Source: Acanthosepion pharaonis (taxonomy: Eukaryota; Mollusca; Cephalopoda; Sepiida; Sepiidae). From it: a DNA stretch of 64,000 nt. Within the stretch, counting starts at the first letter, position 1; the number at the start of each line of letters is the position of its first letter. The notes below the pieces were generated by a model. It was not told the origin of the DNA and made no database searches. It worked only from the letters and a program-made list of their open reading frames with translations. The stretch is taken from positions 124,001 to 188,000 of the forward strand of contig CAHIKZ030005440.1 of NCBI GenBank assembly GCA_903632075.3. The letters are read 5' to 3'. Below, one piece after another: positions 11,158 to 23,138 of this stretch. A program made the position numbers and the translations under genes.

Positions 11158-14100
11158 ACAAGATAAGTGTATTTTTTATCACAGTTTTTATGTTTTGATT
11201 ACATCATCATGAATATATTTTATACAGAAATATTCTTCTTAATTCATGCTCACAATAACTTTAAGAATTCGGCTATATGCATTAAAAAAATTTCATGTTT
11301 ATCACTTTTTTCATTTTTCCTTTTTATTTTGGTTCATGATAAGCAGGAAACAAATGTTGGTCAATTTTTTTTTTAAACAAAAATTAATAGAATTTTCTTC
11401 ATTTGTTTATTGAAAAGTACTTTTTTACAATTCGATCCTGAGCCAGTGAATGATAGCAACCACCATTCTGACTCCAAACCACAACATTATCAGAAAATAA
11501 CATTAATAACTACAGTAAATTTAAAGCCAAAGTATCTAAAATTCAATAAAATATTAGAATATTTTTCCAAAATTTTAAAGATTACTGAGTACTTAGAATT
11601 ATATAAACAAAGGTAACACATTATGCTCTTCAATTATTTTTACAGGTGAAACCCCCGTCGATAAACATCCATCTGTCATGAAGCTGTCAACATCTTAAAT
11701 AAACAGTTGCCATAGTGTTAAAATGCATTTCTGCAATATTTTAAACAAGTAAATATTTGTATCAAATCAGGTTAATTATATTTTACATCAGATAATATTC
11801 CTCAAACAGAGTTTCAGAAAGGTATATTTTTGGAAGACTTTAATAAAGAGATTTAGATTATCAAAAAAAATCTTAGTCAATTTAAATTAGTTTTGAAATA
11901 GAGCAAAGTATTTTACCTATTGGAAATATTAAATTTAATCTATTAGTTTGAAATGAAAAAGCTTTATGAAATTAAAAATCATTTTAAACCTTTGATATCA
12001 CAAATCTGTGGAGGTATCTATAATAAAGTATTTGGAAAATGTCTTATAATTTAATATCCTATAAATTTTCATTGTTTACAAAATATATTAAGAGATAAAA
12101 ACTGTAAACAGTTTTATGTTGTCAACCAAAAAGTAAAAAAATTTTTAAAAGTAAAAGTATTTTGAAATAATTTATTTTTCATGTCAGTAAATCTTTTAAA
12201 AGTCTTCAGATTTAAAATTAAAATAGCACATTTTATTACAACGAACCATTAAAATCTGATGCTGATTTTGATGTATTTCTCTTTGTGTGCAAATAAAATT
12301 ATATGAAGATATGAAAACGTTGCTTGTTTTGTTTCTTTGCTTGTATTTGGCTGATGTTAATGATGAGAAATGAATTTAATAACTTTAATTTGACAGTGTA
12401 ATGATTCCTTTCTGTTTGAATTTTTGAGATAAATTCGTATACACTGATCATGTCCTCATCTTGGTTGTTATAGTCACAATGCAGGATCATCTTTAACAAC
12501 TGCATGATTAGCACAAATACCATTAAGATCCAGTATTATAAAAATAAAAATATGGTATTAATTATAGGTTTCTACCAATAACCCATTAATGCTGATCTAT
12601 CTCAATTTGGGATTGGTGGGCATTACTCGCAAAACATTAATTTGTATAAATGACTCCAAGGACTGCTTATAGCAATCATGCTTATTTGTACCTCATATTA
12701 TTATCAGTAAATTCCACAAAATTAAAAGTAGGTGAGATATGGTACAAAACTATTAGCACATATTTCCATTGTTTCTACACCCCCCCATTAATTTATAAAA
12801 GAAAAATACAATTTAATATTGTTTGAAAATGAAGTGACACATTAACAGTTGTTATGAAACTTTGACATCATTGTTCAAATTTAAAATTTACAAAAAATTA
12901 TTAAGCTGTGTATTTCAGATGAAAAAATTTGGCCTGAAATATCTTGAAATACTAAAGAGAGAAAATAAAATGTATAATTTTCATTGAATTTATTAACTTG
13001 GTCTTTGTTATCAATCAGTTTTCCTTTTTTTAATCCATCTCTCTTGCTACAAACAAGCTGATAAATGTTTGAAATTATTTTTTTATTTTAACACAATAAC
13101 TGATAAAATTTGAACCAAGGGAGCAATATGATCTGATATTATGGACTGAAAATTATGAAAGAAATGGCATTATGTTATTTCTCCCTGTAGACTGCCATTT
13201 GTGAATTCAAACCAAAAAAGGCCCATTTATCAATTTGTTAATTGATGCCAGTGTTATATATTCAATAAGCATCTTCATATGTAATAATATAAAATATTAG
13301 ATTTCTTAAAATATTTTAAATTTTAAGACATAGTAGTCATCATGTAATTTTATTACACTTATCTCCTACTTATATTTCCCAAAATATCTGGCTCCCAATA
13401 CATGTGTCAACATCTCATAAAAGACAGACACATGCACATCCATGTTAAAATATCTCCTTGCAATATTTTAAACTAAACATATGTAATATTTTCTTCTGGT
13501 CAGATTAAATAACCTTTAAATAAGTTAATATTTTTCTCAAATAACATTTCCGAAAAGTATGTTTTATTTTTTAATAAAAATAATTATGTTGTGTTGACTG
13601 ATTTATCAATATGGATAATTTTATAGATTTTCCTGATAATAAAAAAACAAAAAAAACATTCCAATCAATTTAAATTCGATTTGAAATAGAGCAAAGTATT
13701 TTTGCTTATTGGAAATATTAAATTTAATCTATTTGCATGGAATTAAACCTAAAATAAAAACTTCCAGAAAGATCTGTCTATATTTCTGAGATGAGGTATT
13801 GTATTTATTTACACTATTCGGAGTGTTGTCCTCATCTTTGTTGCCATATTCACTTTTCAGATGTTGTATGCTCCAGCTTTCTTCAGGTGAAAGATGTTTC
13901 ATTTTTTAAAAAACCTTTTAAACTTTAGGTACCATTTTTATCTTTTTTTTTTCTTTTGAGATACCAATGTTAATATTTAGCAAAGTAAATATTGATATTG
14001 TATTTGGCCCCACATTGAAACAGAAGTAAAACATGCCATCTTCGCAATCAGTACCATTTTGTGCATTCTGAAATAAAATCTTTATAAAAAATATATTCCT

Positions 14101-16600
14101 GTGTCAAAACCCTTTCATTATTATCATTAATATTATTATTATGCTTACTGTCAACCTCTTTTCTGAAAGATCTAGCCACAACTATACTGCGTGCCAAATT
14201 ATTATTGAGATAACTTTTTTTCTAATATTTCAAAAACTGTCCAATCAATTCACACAAAATTTTCACACAATGTTGGCAACACTGACCTACGCAATCACTG
14301 AAATTTTTGTACTGATCTGCGCAATGTAAACAAACTGGCTGTATATCAATGTCCTGGTTGCCAAAAGTCATTGTGCTTTTTTATTCCTGTGTTAAAACTG
14401 TAATGCTCAATTCAAACCTAATAGAAACATTGTCGTTTTCATAAATTACCGATTAGCCATCAATATCATGGTGTTAAGCAAATTTATTGTGAATAAATCC
14501 TTGCAATAATTTAGAAGGAAAAACTATCAATGCACATTCAAAAGAATGGCACTCTGAAAGCTAACTACTTCACCATCATGGGCCCATTAACTAAATCTTG
14601 TACACTCATTTATTTAAGCTAAAAATTGCCATGAATTAATGACAGATAACAAACTATTTATCTCCCATTACTAACCAGATGATAAAATATTGGATCAGTT
14701 CTTATAAACATTACTAAAATAATTGAATTCATATACAATTTAATTAATCTATTATTTATCCATAAATTATTTAATGTTGGAAAATTATATTTGCTGCTGT
14801 TCATCCTTCTTTCATTGTCTAACCACTCTACTGATTTTTGCTAATTAAAATGCTGCAGATTACAGTGGACAATATATATTTTTGTTCCTTATCATGAAAC
14901 CAATTATTAATTACTATACAAATGATAGTGAGAATTTATTATGCAACAGTAATAGTATCAAGAGTGTAATTATTGACAATTATTTTTATATGTATAAAGA
15001 TTGCCATAAACCATAAAGAACAGTTTGCAGATAAAAGAGAAAAAATTGTAGTAAGTTATAAAGAGAATATAATGTTGGAAACTGAAAAACTTGAACCGAA
15101 ATCATAGAACAACTAAAAAGATAAGGAAAATATTGGCAAGATCCAAAAAAGAAAAAAAATACACAAGAAAAGTGGATTGACCAGCAAGAAACTAAAGTTG
15201 GTGTTGTAAACAGGAAAAAAAATGTAGAATATTAACTAAAAGACATGAAATCAACCAAATTCCTACCTTCAATTAAACGTCATAAAGAGAAATATGCAAG
15301 TTGGACAACAAAAGTATTTTCAGTTAGGGTTTTTAACAATAAAATTTTATTGCATATTAAAATTTGATATTAATTTTTCTTAAATAAATTATAATTATTC
15401 AAATTTGATTCAATATGATTTTATTCTAAAACTTTATTTTAATAATCGACTGATTATTGTAAGAAGTGCCTAAGCAGACTTTGTGGGCTGAGGTAAATCA
15501 TAAGGGTTAAGTGTTAAGTTCAAGGAGTGCTCTTGTTTCTGTGTTGGTTTGAAAAACCCCTGTTGAGTTGATAGTTTCTCTAAATTTTAGCAATTATCAG
15601 TAAGTTTCTAAGTTCATAAAATGACATTTGCTGCTCTGGCTGGTGAAAGAAGTGATTACTGCATTATTGCAATAATGTTAAGAAATCAAGAAAAGTCAAA
15701 ATTATTTATTTCAATTTTAGTACAATGCATATTTTCTGTTTTCACAGAAAAAAAATTGTGATGTTTGTGAAAATTGATTTGTATTTTTACAATAAGGTTT
15801 TCAAACTCTGAGATCTTTTATAATTTCTGATGAATTTGATTATATAGTAAAAATGTTTTGGAAGAATCAAAATCTGGAGTTTTATTCCATTTTTTAGTGG
15901 GGACATTTTAAAAATTTTTTTTTTTTGAAATTGCATTTGTTTGTTTGTTTTTTTATTCTATGGAAGCTCAAAATGAAACTCTAAAATAATAGGAATATTG
16001 CATAGTAAGGATGTGATTGTAATGTTTGACCTTTTGAACAATGTTGTTTGTGAAAATCTATTTTTTGTATGTGTGTTGTATTTTTTTCTTTTTTTTCTTT
16101 TTCAAAAATATTTTTACAAAATCTAATTAATCCTTAAATTTACTATTTTTCTATAAAAATCTGTCTGGGACATTGGATTTTTAAGAGATTTTTAAAGTGT
16201 TTTAGATTTTCTTTTGTCAGCTTCTGCCAGATTCAGTCATCAAACATCTTTATTTAAGGATATATAATTTAATTCTTTTTTTTTTTTATGGATAAACTTT
16301 CAACTAACAATTAAAACCAAACTTTAACTTAAAAGATATTTTAAGTTGTTTAAAATGTGTTTTTAAGCTTTTTTTTTTCTTCAAATTTCTGGGAAGGTAC
16401 CTAATATTCATTGTATAAATATAAGTACATAGTGAAAACTTTGCAAACAGATGTTGGTTAATACCAAATTTATTGTGAACACTTGCTTGATAAAATCTGA
16501 TATTGTATGTGTGTATGATTGATGTCCAAAAAGTAAAGTGAGGTGCTTGCATTTAAGTTAAGAAGTGATGAAAGAAATGGATGAAAATTGTCATGACAAG
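11158..16600. other. Long gene-free AT-rich stretch with an internal diverged duplication
   Basis: Very AT-rich DNA with only short random frames. The segments at 11655-11950 and 13375-13740 are diverged copies of each other. The best-kept part is a run of about 65 bp containing TTTGAAATAGAGCAAAGTAT and GGAAATATTAAATTTAATCT. A short piece of the same run appears inverted at 59518-59562. Most of 14000-16600 shows nothing recognisable. Confidence 0.5.
13785..13885. repeat. Fragment of the inverted-repeat element seen complete at 40510-40930
   Basis: The sequence TATTTCTGAGATGAGGTATT, then TTACACTATTCGGAGTGTTG, and TTGTATGCTCCAGCTTTCTT matches in order the reverse complement of the right arm of the element at 40510-40930. 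Only one arm is present. Confidence 0.6.
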
Positions 16601-16614
16601 CAAGAGGTGTGTTG

Positions 16615-16855
16615 TTCATGAACTTCATACTGTATAGTTAAACACTTAACACATACTGTGAAACATTGGAAAGACTGAAGTAAGGCATTTGTCAAGAGAG
16701 ACTAGGACGTTTGTGTAAGGGTGTGTTATCTTGCTGTACAACAATGCCACCCAACAAATGGTCAACATGATAAAGGAACAGATCCAGTACTATGGTTGGG
16801 ATGTTTTACTGTTTCTGATGTATTAGCCTGACTTGATCTCTTTCTGATAATAATT
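16615..16855 (+). pseudogene. mariner transposase relic
   Basis: One frame reads VILLYNNATQ, then KEQIQYYGWDVL and PDLISF. This matches the mariner transposase core around the second catalytic Asp (usually LLHDNA...) and the GW-V...PDL region; here the Asp position is Asn (YNNA). Upstream pieces (YCETLERLK) fall in other frames. It is a short, frameshifted relic without identifiable inverted ends. The family is a mariner-type member of Tc1/mariner. Confidence 0.6.
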
Positions 16856-17429
16856 CATTTCTGGTGTATAATAAGCATGTTCTGTAAGAATAAAAAGATC
16901 CAGTGATTTATTTTAAATTAACTGAATCCTTAAAAAAAAAAGATTAGTCTTTTTTTTTTTCTTTTTTTTTTATAGGAATAAAACACATCATATGGAAGAA
17001 TCATGAATCCAGCAATTCATATTAAAAGTTTGAATAAACAGTACATAGTTTTTTTACTGATAAATACATTGCTTGTTTTTTCTAGGCTCATAAATGCAGT
17101 TATTCATGTTAATTGAAGCCTTAAGAGAAACATTAAATAGAAATTTAATTGTGTATAATAATGATTTGCAAAACTTAAATGCAGCAAATTCATATTAAAG
17201 GAAAGAAAATAATTCATGTCCTTCATATTAGGTAAAATTTTTGCTAAACTCACAAATCCAGCAATTCATATTGAATAAAGATAAACCTTAGAATAAAAAA
17301 TATCAATTTTCCTGTGTATAAGATGCATGTTTTGTAAGACTTATACATTCACTAATTATTATTCAATTAAGAGAACCTTTACTTAAAGCAACAATCATTT
17401 TCTTTTGTTGCGTCAGAAGCATGTTTTCG

Positions 17430-17475
<46 letters not shown>

Positions 17476-18870
17476 CCCAAATTTCATATTAAGAGAAACA
17501 GAAGAAACACTACATATATTCCAACATCTATGATTCCCCAGCCTTGTATCACAATTCTGTATGTTACAGAATAAATATCTCTTAAGATTCATTCATAAAT
17601 CCAGCAATTCATAAGGAGATAATGAGAAACATTATGAGAAAGTGTAAATGATATTTGTTTCAGCATAAAATTTGCATGCTTTGGAAAATTCAGCAATTCA
17701 TACTAAAAAGATTGTATTTTCTACTGAATAAAATACTCAATTTAGAAAAATAATCACTCCTTCTATTCATATTAATATAAGATAAACTGTCAGTGAATTT
17801 TTCCTGGTAAATAACGTGTTTTGCAAAACTTGTTAAATATTGCATTTTGTATTAAAATTAGCATATTTTGCAGGCTTAATAAATTAAGTTATTCATGTTA
17901 AGTTGAGAGAAACCAAAGAAGAAATAATTCTTCATTTCCGGTGTAGACAACATTTTATTTCAAGGCTCATGAATCCAGAATACATGTTGAATTGAAAGTA
18001 ACTCTAGAAGAAATAGTAAATACTGAATTTTTAACTTATAGGATGAATCAAAACCCACAAATCTAGAAACTTGTATTTGATACATACTGCATTTCCCATA
18101 TATATATATATTTTACAAAACTTAATTTTAAATTGTGTGTATTCTTAGAAATGATAAATTCTATATTTCTGAGGCAGAGAACGTATATTTTGCAAGATTT
18201 AGAAATACAGCCATTCCTATGAAGGTAACAGAAAACTCAGTATTTTATGTTGTAATTTTTAAAATAAGGAATTATCATCGTTTGCCTTGTTATTAGGAAC
18301 ACCATGCTCATCTATAGAACAAGAGCATGCTAATTCAAAAATGCTATATTTTCCATCACACAAAGTGAATGTTTTGCAAGATTTATAAATATAATAATTC
18401 ATATTACCCTAACACTAACCCTGCCAAGAAAACTATTAAATTCTGTTTTATATTATAAATTATGCATTTTTTTTTTTCAGACATCTCAAAGTTCATCTGA
18501 AATTAAATAAATTTAAAGGGGGCATAAATATATAAACCCTTCCAATCATTAAATTGACAGAAGGTAACATTAAATGTTTTCTTCTTTTTCTGACATAGAT
18601 TATGTTTGTTCTGCAAGGGACATAAAATACATGCACACTTAAAAGAAAGAACTACTTTATTATTCTATTTATAATGCACTTGTTTTGAAAGAATAAAGAG
18701 TTCACAAACTTAGATTAAATGAAGAGAACACCGAGAATAAAGAGAAGTAATATTCTTGTTTTAAGATGCACGTTTTGAAAGATTAAAACTTCCAGTAACT
18801 CATGTTTAATTGGAAAGGAACTTTAGAACAAGGAGTAAACAATATATTTCGTTGTGCTTTCTTTAAATGA
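16856..18870. repeat. Degenerate satellite array, part 1 (about 90-100 bp units)
   Basis: Phrases recur in the same order about every 85-100 bp: something like TGTATAAGATGCATGTTTTG, then AATCCAGCAATTCATATTAA, then AAGAGAACCTTTAGAA, then a TAAATACTATATTTT stretch. Clear units begin near 16975, 17060, 17230, 17310, 17650, 17870, 17935, 18165, 18345, 18665 and 18755. Units are strongly diverged, so the array is old. It resumes at 21960 after the inserted block. Confidence 0.6.
17432..17472. repeat. (TA)n microsatellite
   Basis: About 20 uninterrupted TA units inside the satellite array. Confidence 0.95.
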
Positions 18871-18922
18871 TTTCAATAATGATGGAGGCAGCAAAAAGAA
18901 AGAACTCTTAGAAATATGAAAA

Positions 18923-19309
18923 ACTAGCAGTAGAGCCCGGCGTTGCCCGGGGATGTAACAGTAAGAGATAGATGAAGAATCGACCATCATAAAGACTGAA
19001 AAAGTAAAATTGACAAAGATTATTGTTTAAGGTGGACGGACACGCATGTCTTAATTAGTTTTTTTTCTTTTTTTTGCGAATTGGTCAAACCCAAACTCAA
19101 ACAAAACATTGTTTTCAATCGTTATGAGTCTCCCGGTTGAATAGAATTTTATTATAAACAATTGTCTTGTAAATGGAATTTTTAAAGCATTCTGAATGTA
19201 AAAAAAAAAAACTGTGCAAGACAATAAGAAACACTACCTGCCAAAAAAAAAGTGAAGTTTTGTTGAAATCGGTTGAAAAATGTAGGAAATCCGATCCCAT
19301 ATATAAACG

Positions 19310-19349
<40 letters not shown>

Positions 19350-19378
19350 AACAACCTGGGTTTTATAATAAGTATAAC
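18923..19378 (+). mobile_element. Dispersed repeat opening ACTAGCAGTAGAGCCCGGCG, copy C (complete)
   Basis: The element opens ACTAGCAGTAGAGCCCGGCG TTGCCCGGGG. It continues through GGACGGACACGCATGTCTTA, GAATTGGTCAAACCCAAA, GGAATTTTTAAAGCATTCTG and GAAATCCGATCCCATATATA, has a (CA)n run at about 19312-19346, and ends CAACCTGGG TTTTATAATAAG. Partial copies lie at 21838-21950, 31895-32254, 34350-34680 and 36815-36935, several with the CA run in the same place. The opening phrase is one I recall from many invertebrate genomes. It encodes nothing, and its class was not determined. Confidence 0.65.
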
Positions 19379-20139
19379 TCAATATGAGTTGTCCCCCTTT
19401 CATTCTCTTAATCGTGTTTTCAAATTGATTTCGTGCAAAAACAATTGTGTTTTTCCAATTTTTGGCGCTGTTAGAACCACCGCAAGTTAATTTTACGTAG
19501 TCCTGTTGTGACGTCGTCCCCCCTTGGTCGCAGCGTCGACTCTGTCGTTCGATCTCGTTCGCGGCGCCAACCGTGACATGACGTGGTCCAGGGTTCTAGT
19601 CCTATGGTCACGACACCCGATGTGACGTCTTTGCCGCGGCGTCAGCTGTTCGCTCCTCGCTGCTCCAAATGTGACGTTCTAACCCTTTGGTTAGATGAAT
19701 ACCAGCCTCGCCGTTCCCAACTCGCTTCCAACGCCTGGTTACTAGGGTAACTGCACTGATCTCCGGTCTGCCTACCCACGTTGTGATTAGATCTTAGACA
19801 GACGGGATCAAACAGGGATTGGGGCCGTATGCAAGCTGAGTTCAACGGGGGTGACAACACACAAGAAAAAGAAAAACTCACAAGATCAATAATTATTGAA
19901 GAAAAAGATAACAACCTTTTATATCTAAATGTTCGTTACACAAAATTATTCCTACCTCCCGACCCGTCTTGTGGACTGTGGCACCAAGCTTCTACCATAC
20001 AACTTTAAGGCTTCGAGTTGCCTACTCTCTAGAAATTTGCATTTCGGGATGTGGATTGGTTTCGACACTGGGCGCTGATCTCTACCTGTCGTTCACGGCT
20101 GATTCTTCTCGCCGTCAGTGCGCGAATCGACTTCTTCTC

Positions 20140-20265
20140 TTCGGCTTCGGTTGGACGAATTTATTCACTTCGACTTGAGTTGGGCGAATTTCTTTACTTC
20201 GACTTGGGTTGGACGAATTTCTCTTCTTAGGCTTGGTTTGGACGAATTTATTCACTTCGACTTGT
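20140..20265. repeat. 29-bp tandem repeat inside LTR C
   Basis: The motif TTGGACGAATTT with a CTTCGACTTG spacer recurs with CGAAT at 20156, 20185, 20214 and 20243, exactly 29 bp apart. LTR D keeps about two units at 32740-32780. Confidence 0.85.
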
Positions 20266-21344
20266 CTTGCCGCAAAGGGGACCAATGAACAAGGCCGTCG
20301 TCCGCGCTGCAACTCCAACTTAACTTCTTCTTCCGAGGCGCAAACCCAACTCCAACTGCAACTTCTCTTTCGCCGTCCGCCCTGCAACTTCTCTGCCTGT
20401 CCGGGCCAAACGGACCGGCCTTCCTTGCCCGCAAGGGGGCGAATGAACAGGGCCCGCCGTCCGCTCTGCAGCTCTCTCTCGCCGTCCGCCCTGCAACTCA
20501 TTTCTGATGATTGGGGTCCTGCTTTTATTGAGGCAGGCAAAAACTGGGGTGGGTTTGTCGGCGCCAGGGTTTTCTTGATAATTCTAAAGTCGCATTATTT
20601 CTGACTAGGGATTTCCCATTATCGCTCTTACTTTCACTCCTACTTCCTTACTGTGCCTCTGGGGGGAGGCGCATACCCGCTTCCCCTGGTTCCTCGTATG
20701 TCAGGTGACAGCTCTCGACCTATGGGGTCCTGATCGGGCATCTTTCATCCTCCCTCGCACATCACGTGACCGCTCTCGGCCAATGAGACTCTGGTCGGGT
20801 GTCTCTCCTCCACCCTCATATATAATGTGACTGCCCTCGGCTAATGAGACTCTGGTCGGTATCTTCCCTCCTTCCTTCGTGACGTCTCTAATCGGGCGTG
20901 TACAATCCGGGGCTTTGTTCTGGGGGAAGAAACACCTTGCTTAAAAAAAACAAAATACAAATTGTCCTTTTCGTACGAAAATGACGATCGGTTTCTTTCA
21001 CACGCGGTATCTGTCAAAACAGCCTGCCGCTAATTAGATGCGACTTAAGGAAAGAATTTTCCAGGCCTGTCGGCGTCTCTCGCGAGCTAAAACAAATATT
21101 TCACCTCTTTCTTTCGCTCGGAGCCTGTTAACAAAATCTTAATTATCTAAAATAAAAATATTTTCTAATCATTATCTTGGGTGGTTTTATTTTCAACTCT
21201 AGAAAGGGTCTGGGTTCTTGTATTAATGCTTTGTCTGTATATCCTTAGATAAACTTCCCCATCTGTTACCTATCATCTTAGTGACACCCTTTTCGTTTGT
21301 TGCTTATCAATATTCTTTCATTGTCCCTAAAATTTTATTTCTTC

Positions 21345-21645
21345 AGCCAACTTTAACAAACTTCCATCCTTCGTGGATTTCGGTCAGGTACTTTGACCTA
21401 GATATCTTTTGACACCTGTTATGTGTCAGTTTAAGCGTGTGTGCTTATGACCGGATTTTGTATTATGTTTCTGTCTTTCCTTTTCTTTCTTTTTATTATC
21501 TCTAAACTCTATTTCTTCAACCAATTATAACAACTTCCATTTTTCGTGGATTTCGGTCAGGTACTTTGACCTAGATATCTTTTGATACCTGTTATGTGTC
21601 AGTTTAAGCGGGTGTGCTTATGACCGGGTTTTGTACCATCTATTT
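21345..21645. repeat. 173-bp direct duplication inside LTR C
   Basis: CGTGGATTTCGGTCAGGTAC and the following roughly 100 bp (GACCTAGATATCTTTTGA, then TGTGTCAGTTTAAGC) occur twice. The TGGATTTCGG starts are at 21374 and 21547. LTR D has one copy only (about 33650-33730), so the duplication is specific to C or was lost in D. Confidence 0.85.
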
Positions 21646-21837
21646 TTATTTCTTTTTCCTTCCTCCTTCTTTTCTTTCTTTCGGATCGCCTAAATGCAAC
21701 TAGAGAATTATTCCCAAAACCCAAATATTCTTCACCTCTAAATAACTATCAACTGGTTAACAAACCGAAAAAAAAATAAATCATATATTTATGAATATCT
21801 CCTTTCAGTTTTCTAATAATGCAGGGTGCCACACTGT

Positions 21838-21955
21838 GAAGTTTTGTTAAAATCGGTTGAAAAATGTAGGAAATCCGATACAATATATAAACGTACAGAC
21901 ACACACACACACGGACAATCTGCGTTTTACAATAAGTAAGATAATATGCTCCATA
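21838..21955 (+). repeat. 3' half of the ACTAGCAG-type repeat
   Basis: GAAGTTTTGTTAAAATCGG, GAAATCCGATACAATATATA, a short CA run and GACAATCTGCGTTTTACAAT match the end of the repeat at 18923-19378. It is the right flank of the solo LTR C insertion. Confidence 0.7.
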
Positions 21956-21959
21956 ATTA

Positions 21960-22935
21960 AATTTTGAAAACAATTAGAAAAAAACAATTTGTTTATTTTC
22001 TATGCATAATATGCATGTTTTCAAATTTGACAATTCAAATCAAAAGAAACTTACAATCAAAAAGGATATTTTCTATGGTATGATGTGTGTGTTTTCAAAG
22101 ATTTCAAAATCCACCAAATCCTATGAAATTAAAGAACACTTAGAAGTGTGCAGGATGCATTTTATATCAACAATTCTATAATACAACTCAAAAAGTATAC
22201 TTGGAAAAATAAATAAATATATTTTCCTTTGTATAAAAATATTTTCAAAGATTTAACAATCTGGCAACTCCTGTAAGAGAATACCTAGAAGACAGACAAT
22301 ATATTTCATTGTATAATGAGCCTATTTTAAACATGCCATAATCCAGCTACTCTAAAATATATCTGAGAAGAAAGGGCAAATTCAATATTTAACTGTGTAT
22401 ATAAAACATAAATTTTCAAATCTGCCAACTCATTAAATTAATTGATCCTTAGAATGAATTATTAAATACTATATTTTCTTAAAATCCGCATGTTTCAAAG
22501 AGCTGATAATTCAACAGCAATGCATATTAAATTAAGACATTCTTTAAAGTAACAGTAAATATAGTTATAAGTACACTGCCGATAACTCGAAATCATATTA
22601 GCAGAACCTTTAGAGCAAATACAATATCTCTTTGGTTTCAATGGAGCTGTGAAATTTAGAGTACAAATTAGAAGAAACAAAGAAGGTATATTTCCAGTAT
22701 ATAATGTGCATGTCTCAAAAGCATGATAATTTGGTAACACATTTTAAATCAAGAGAACCCTTAAAAGGAAATATAAATACTATATTATCCTCTGTATAAG
22801 TTTCATGTTATCAAATGTTAAGCATTCAACTGTAATTCCTTTTAGAAAACCTTTCGAACAGAATGAATGATATATTCTTGTGTACAATGTCCATGATTTT
22901 TGAAAATCTGTCGAGAGGCTCTTGGAAGAAAGAAA
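21960..22935. repeat. Degenerate satellite array, part 2
   Basis: The order of phrases from part 1 resumes: TAATATGCATGTTTTCAAAT, ATAATGTGCATGTCTCAAAA, then AAATCAAGAGAACCCTTAAA and TAAATACTATATTATCC. Units are about 85-100 bp, with starts near 21990, 22080, 22305, 22395, 22480, 22690, 22790 and 22880. Parts 1 and 2 are most simply one array split by the 18.9-21.95 kb block. Confidence 0.6.
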
Positions 22936-23138
22936 ATACAACAATTTCCTGTTTTTAAAAAGTTGGCAGAATTCCAAGTCTCGTGTAATAACTTTACACT
23001 GGAGTATAAAAGACGTTTCTTCCTATTCTCAGTCTGAATTCAGTTCACTGATATTACTCTATTTATTGAACAATTATAGAGAAATTTATTTACTGAAAAA
23101 AAGTTTGAACAAAGTAACTATAAACAATTTTTTTCTAT

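Larger units (their letters stand above)
19507..21833 (-). mobile_element. Solo LTR copy C, 2.3 kb, target duplication CTGT
   Basis: Read on the minus strand it starts TGTGGCACCC (21833) and ends ACGTCACA (19507). It is flanked by CTGT at 19503-19506 and 21834-21837. The flanks also join: sequence left of it (ACGTAGTCCTGT) and right of it (GAAGTTTTGTT) are contiguous, with small changes, in the uninserted relative at 36800-36840. Further ACGTCACA-type motifs lie at 19621 and 19670. It shares the CCCGGTTTG/TATA/CGGTCTGCC blocks with copies A, B and D. Frames inside, such as 20209-20604, have no domains. Confidence 0.82.

Noticed and set aside
19115..19490. Frames coding for runs of Val-Cys or Thr-His
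   Set aside because: They are translations of the (CA)n run inside a dispersed repeat and have no protein features.
20115..20604. 131- and 141-codon frames on opposite strands
   Set aside because: They lie wholly within solo LTR C and read through its 29-bp repeats; no recognised domain, and the homologous region of LTR D is disrupted by indels.
16856..22935. Satellite units as decayed C2H2 zinc-finger exons (84-bp repeats)
   Set aside because: The period is longer and less constant than 84 bp, and no unit shows ordered Cys/His codons or the TGEKPY-type linker.
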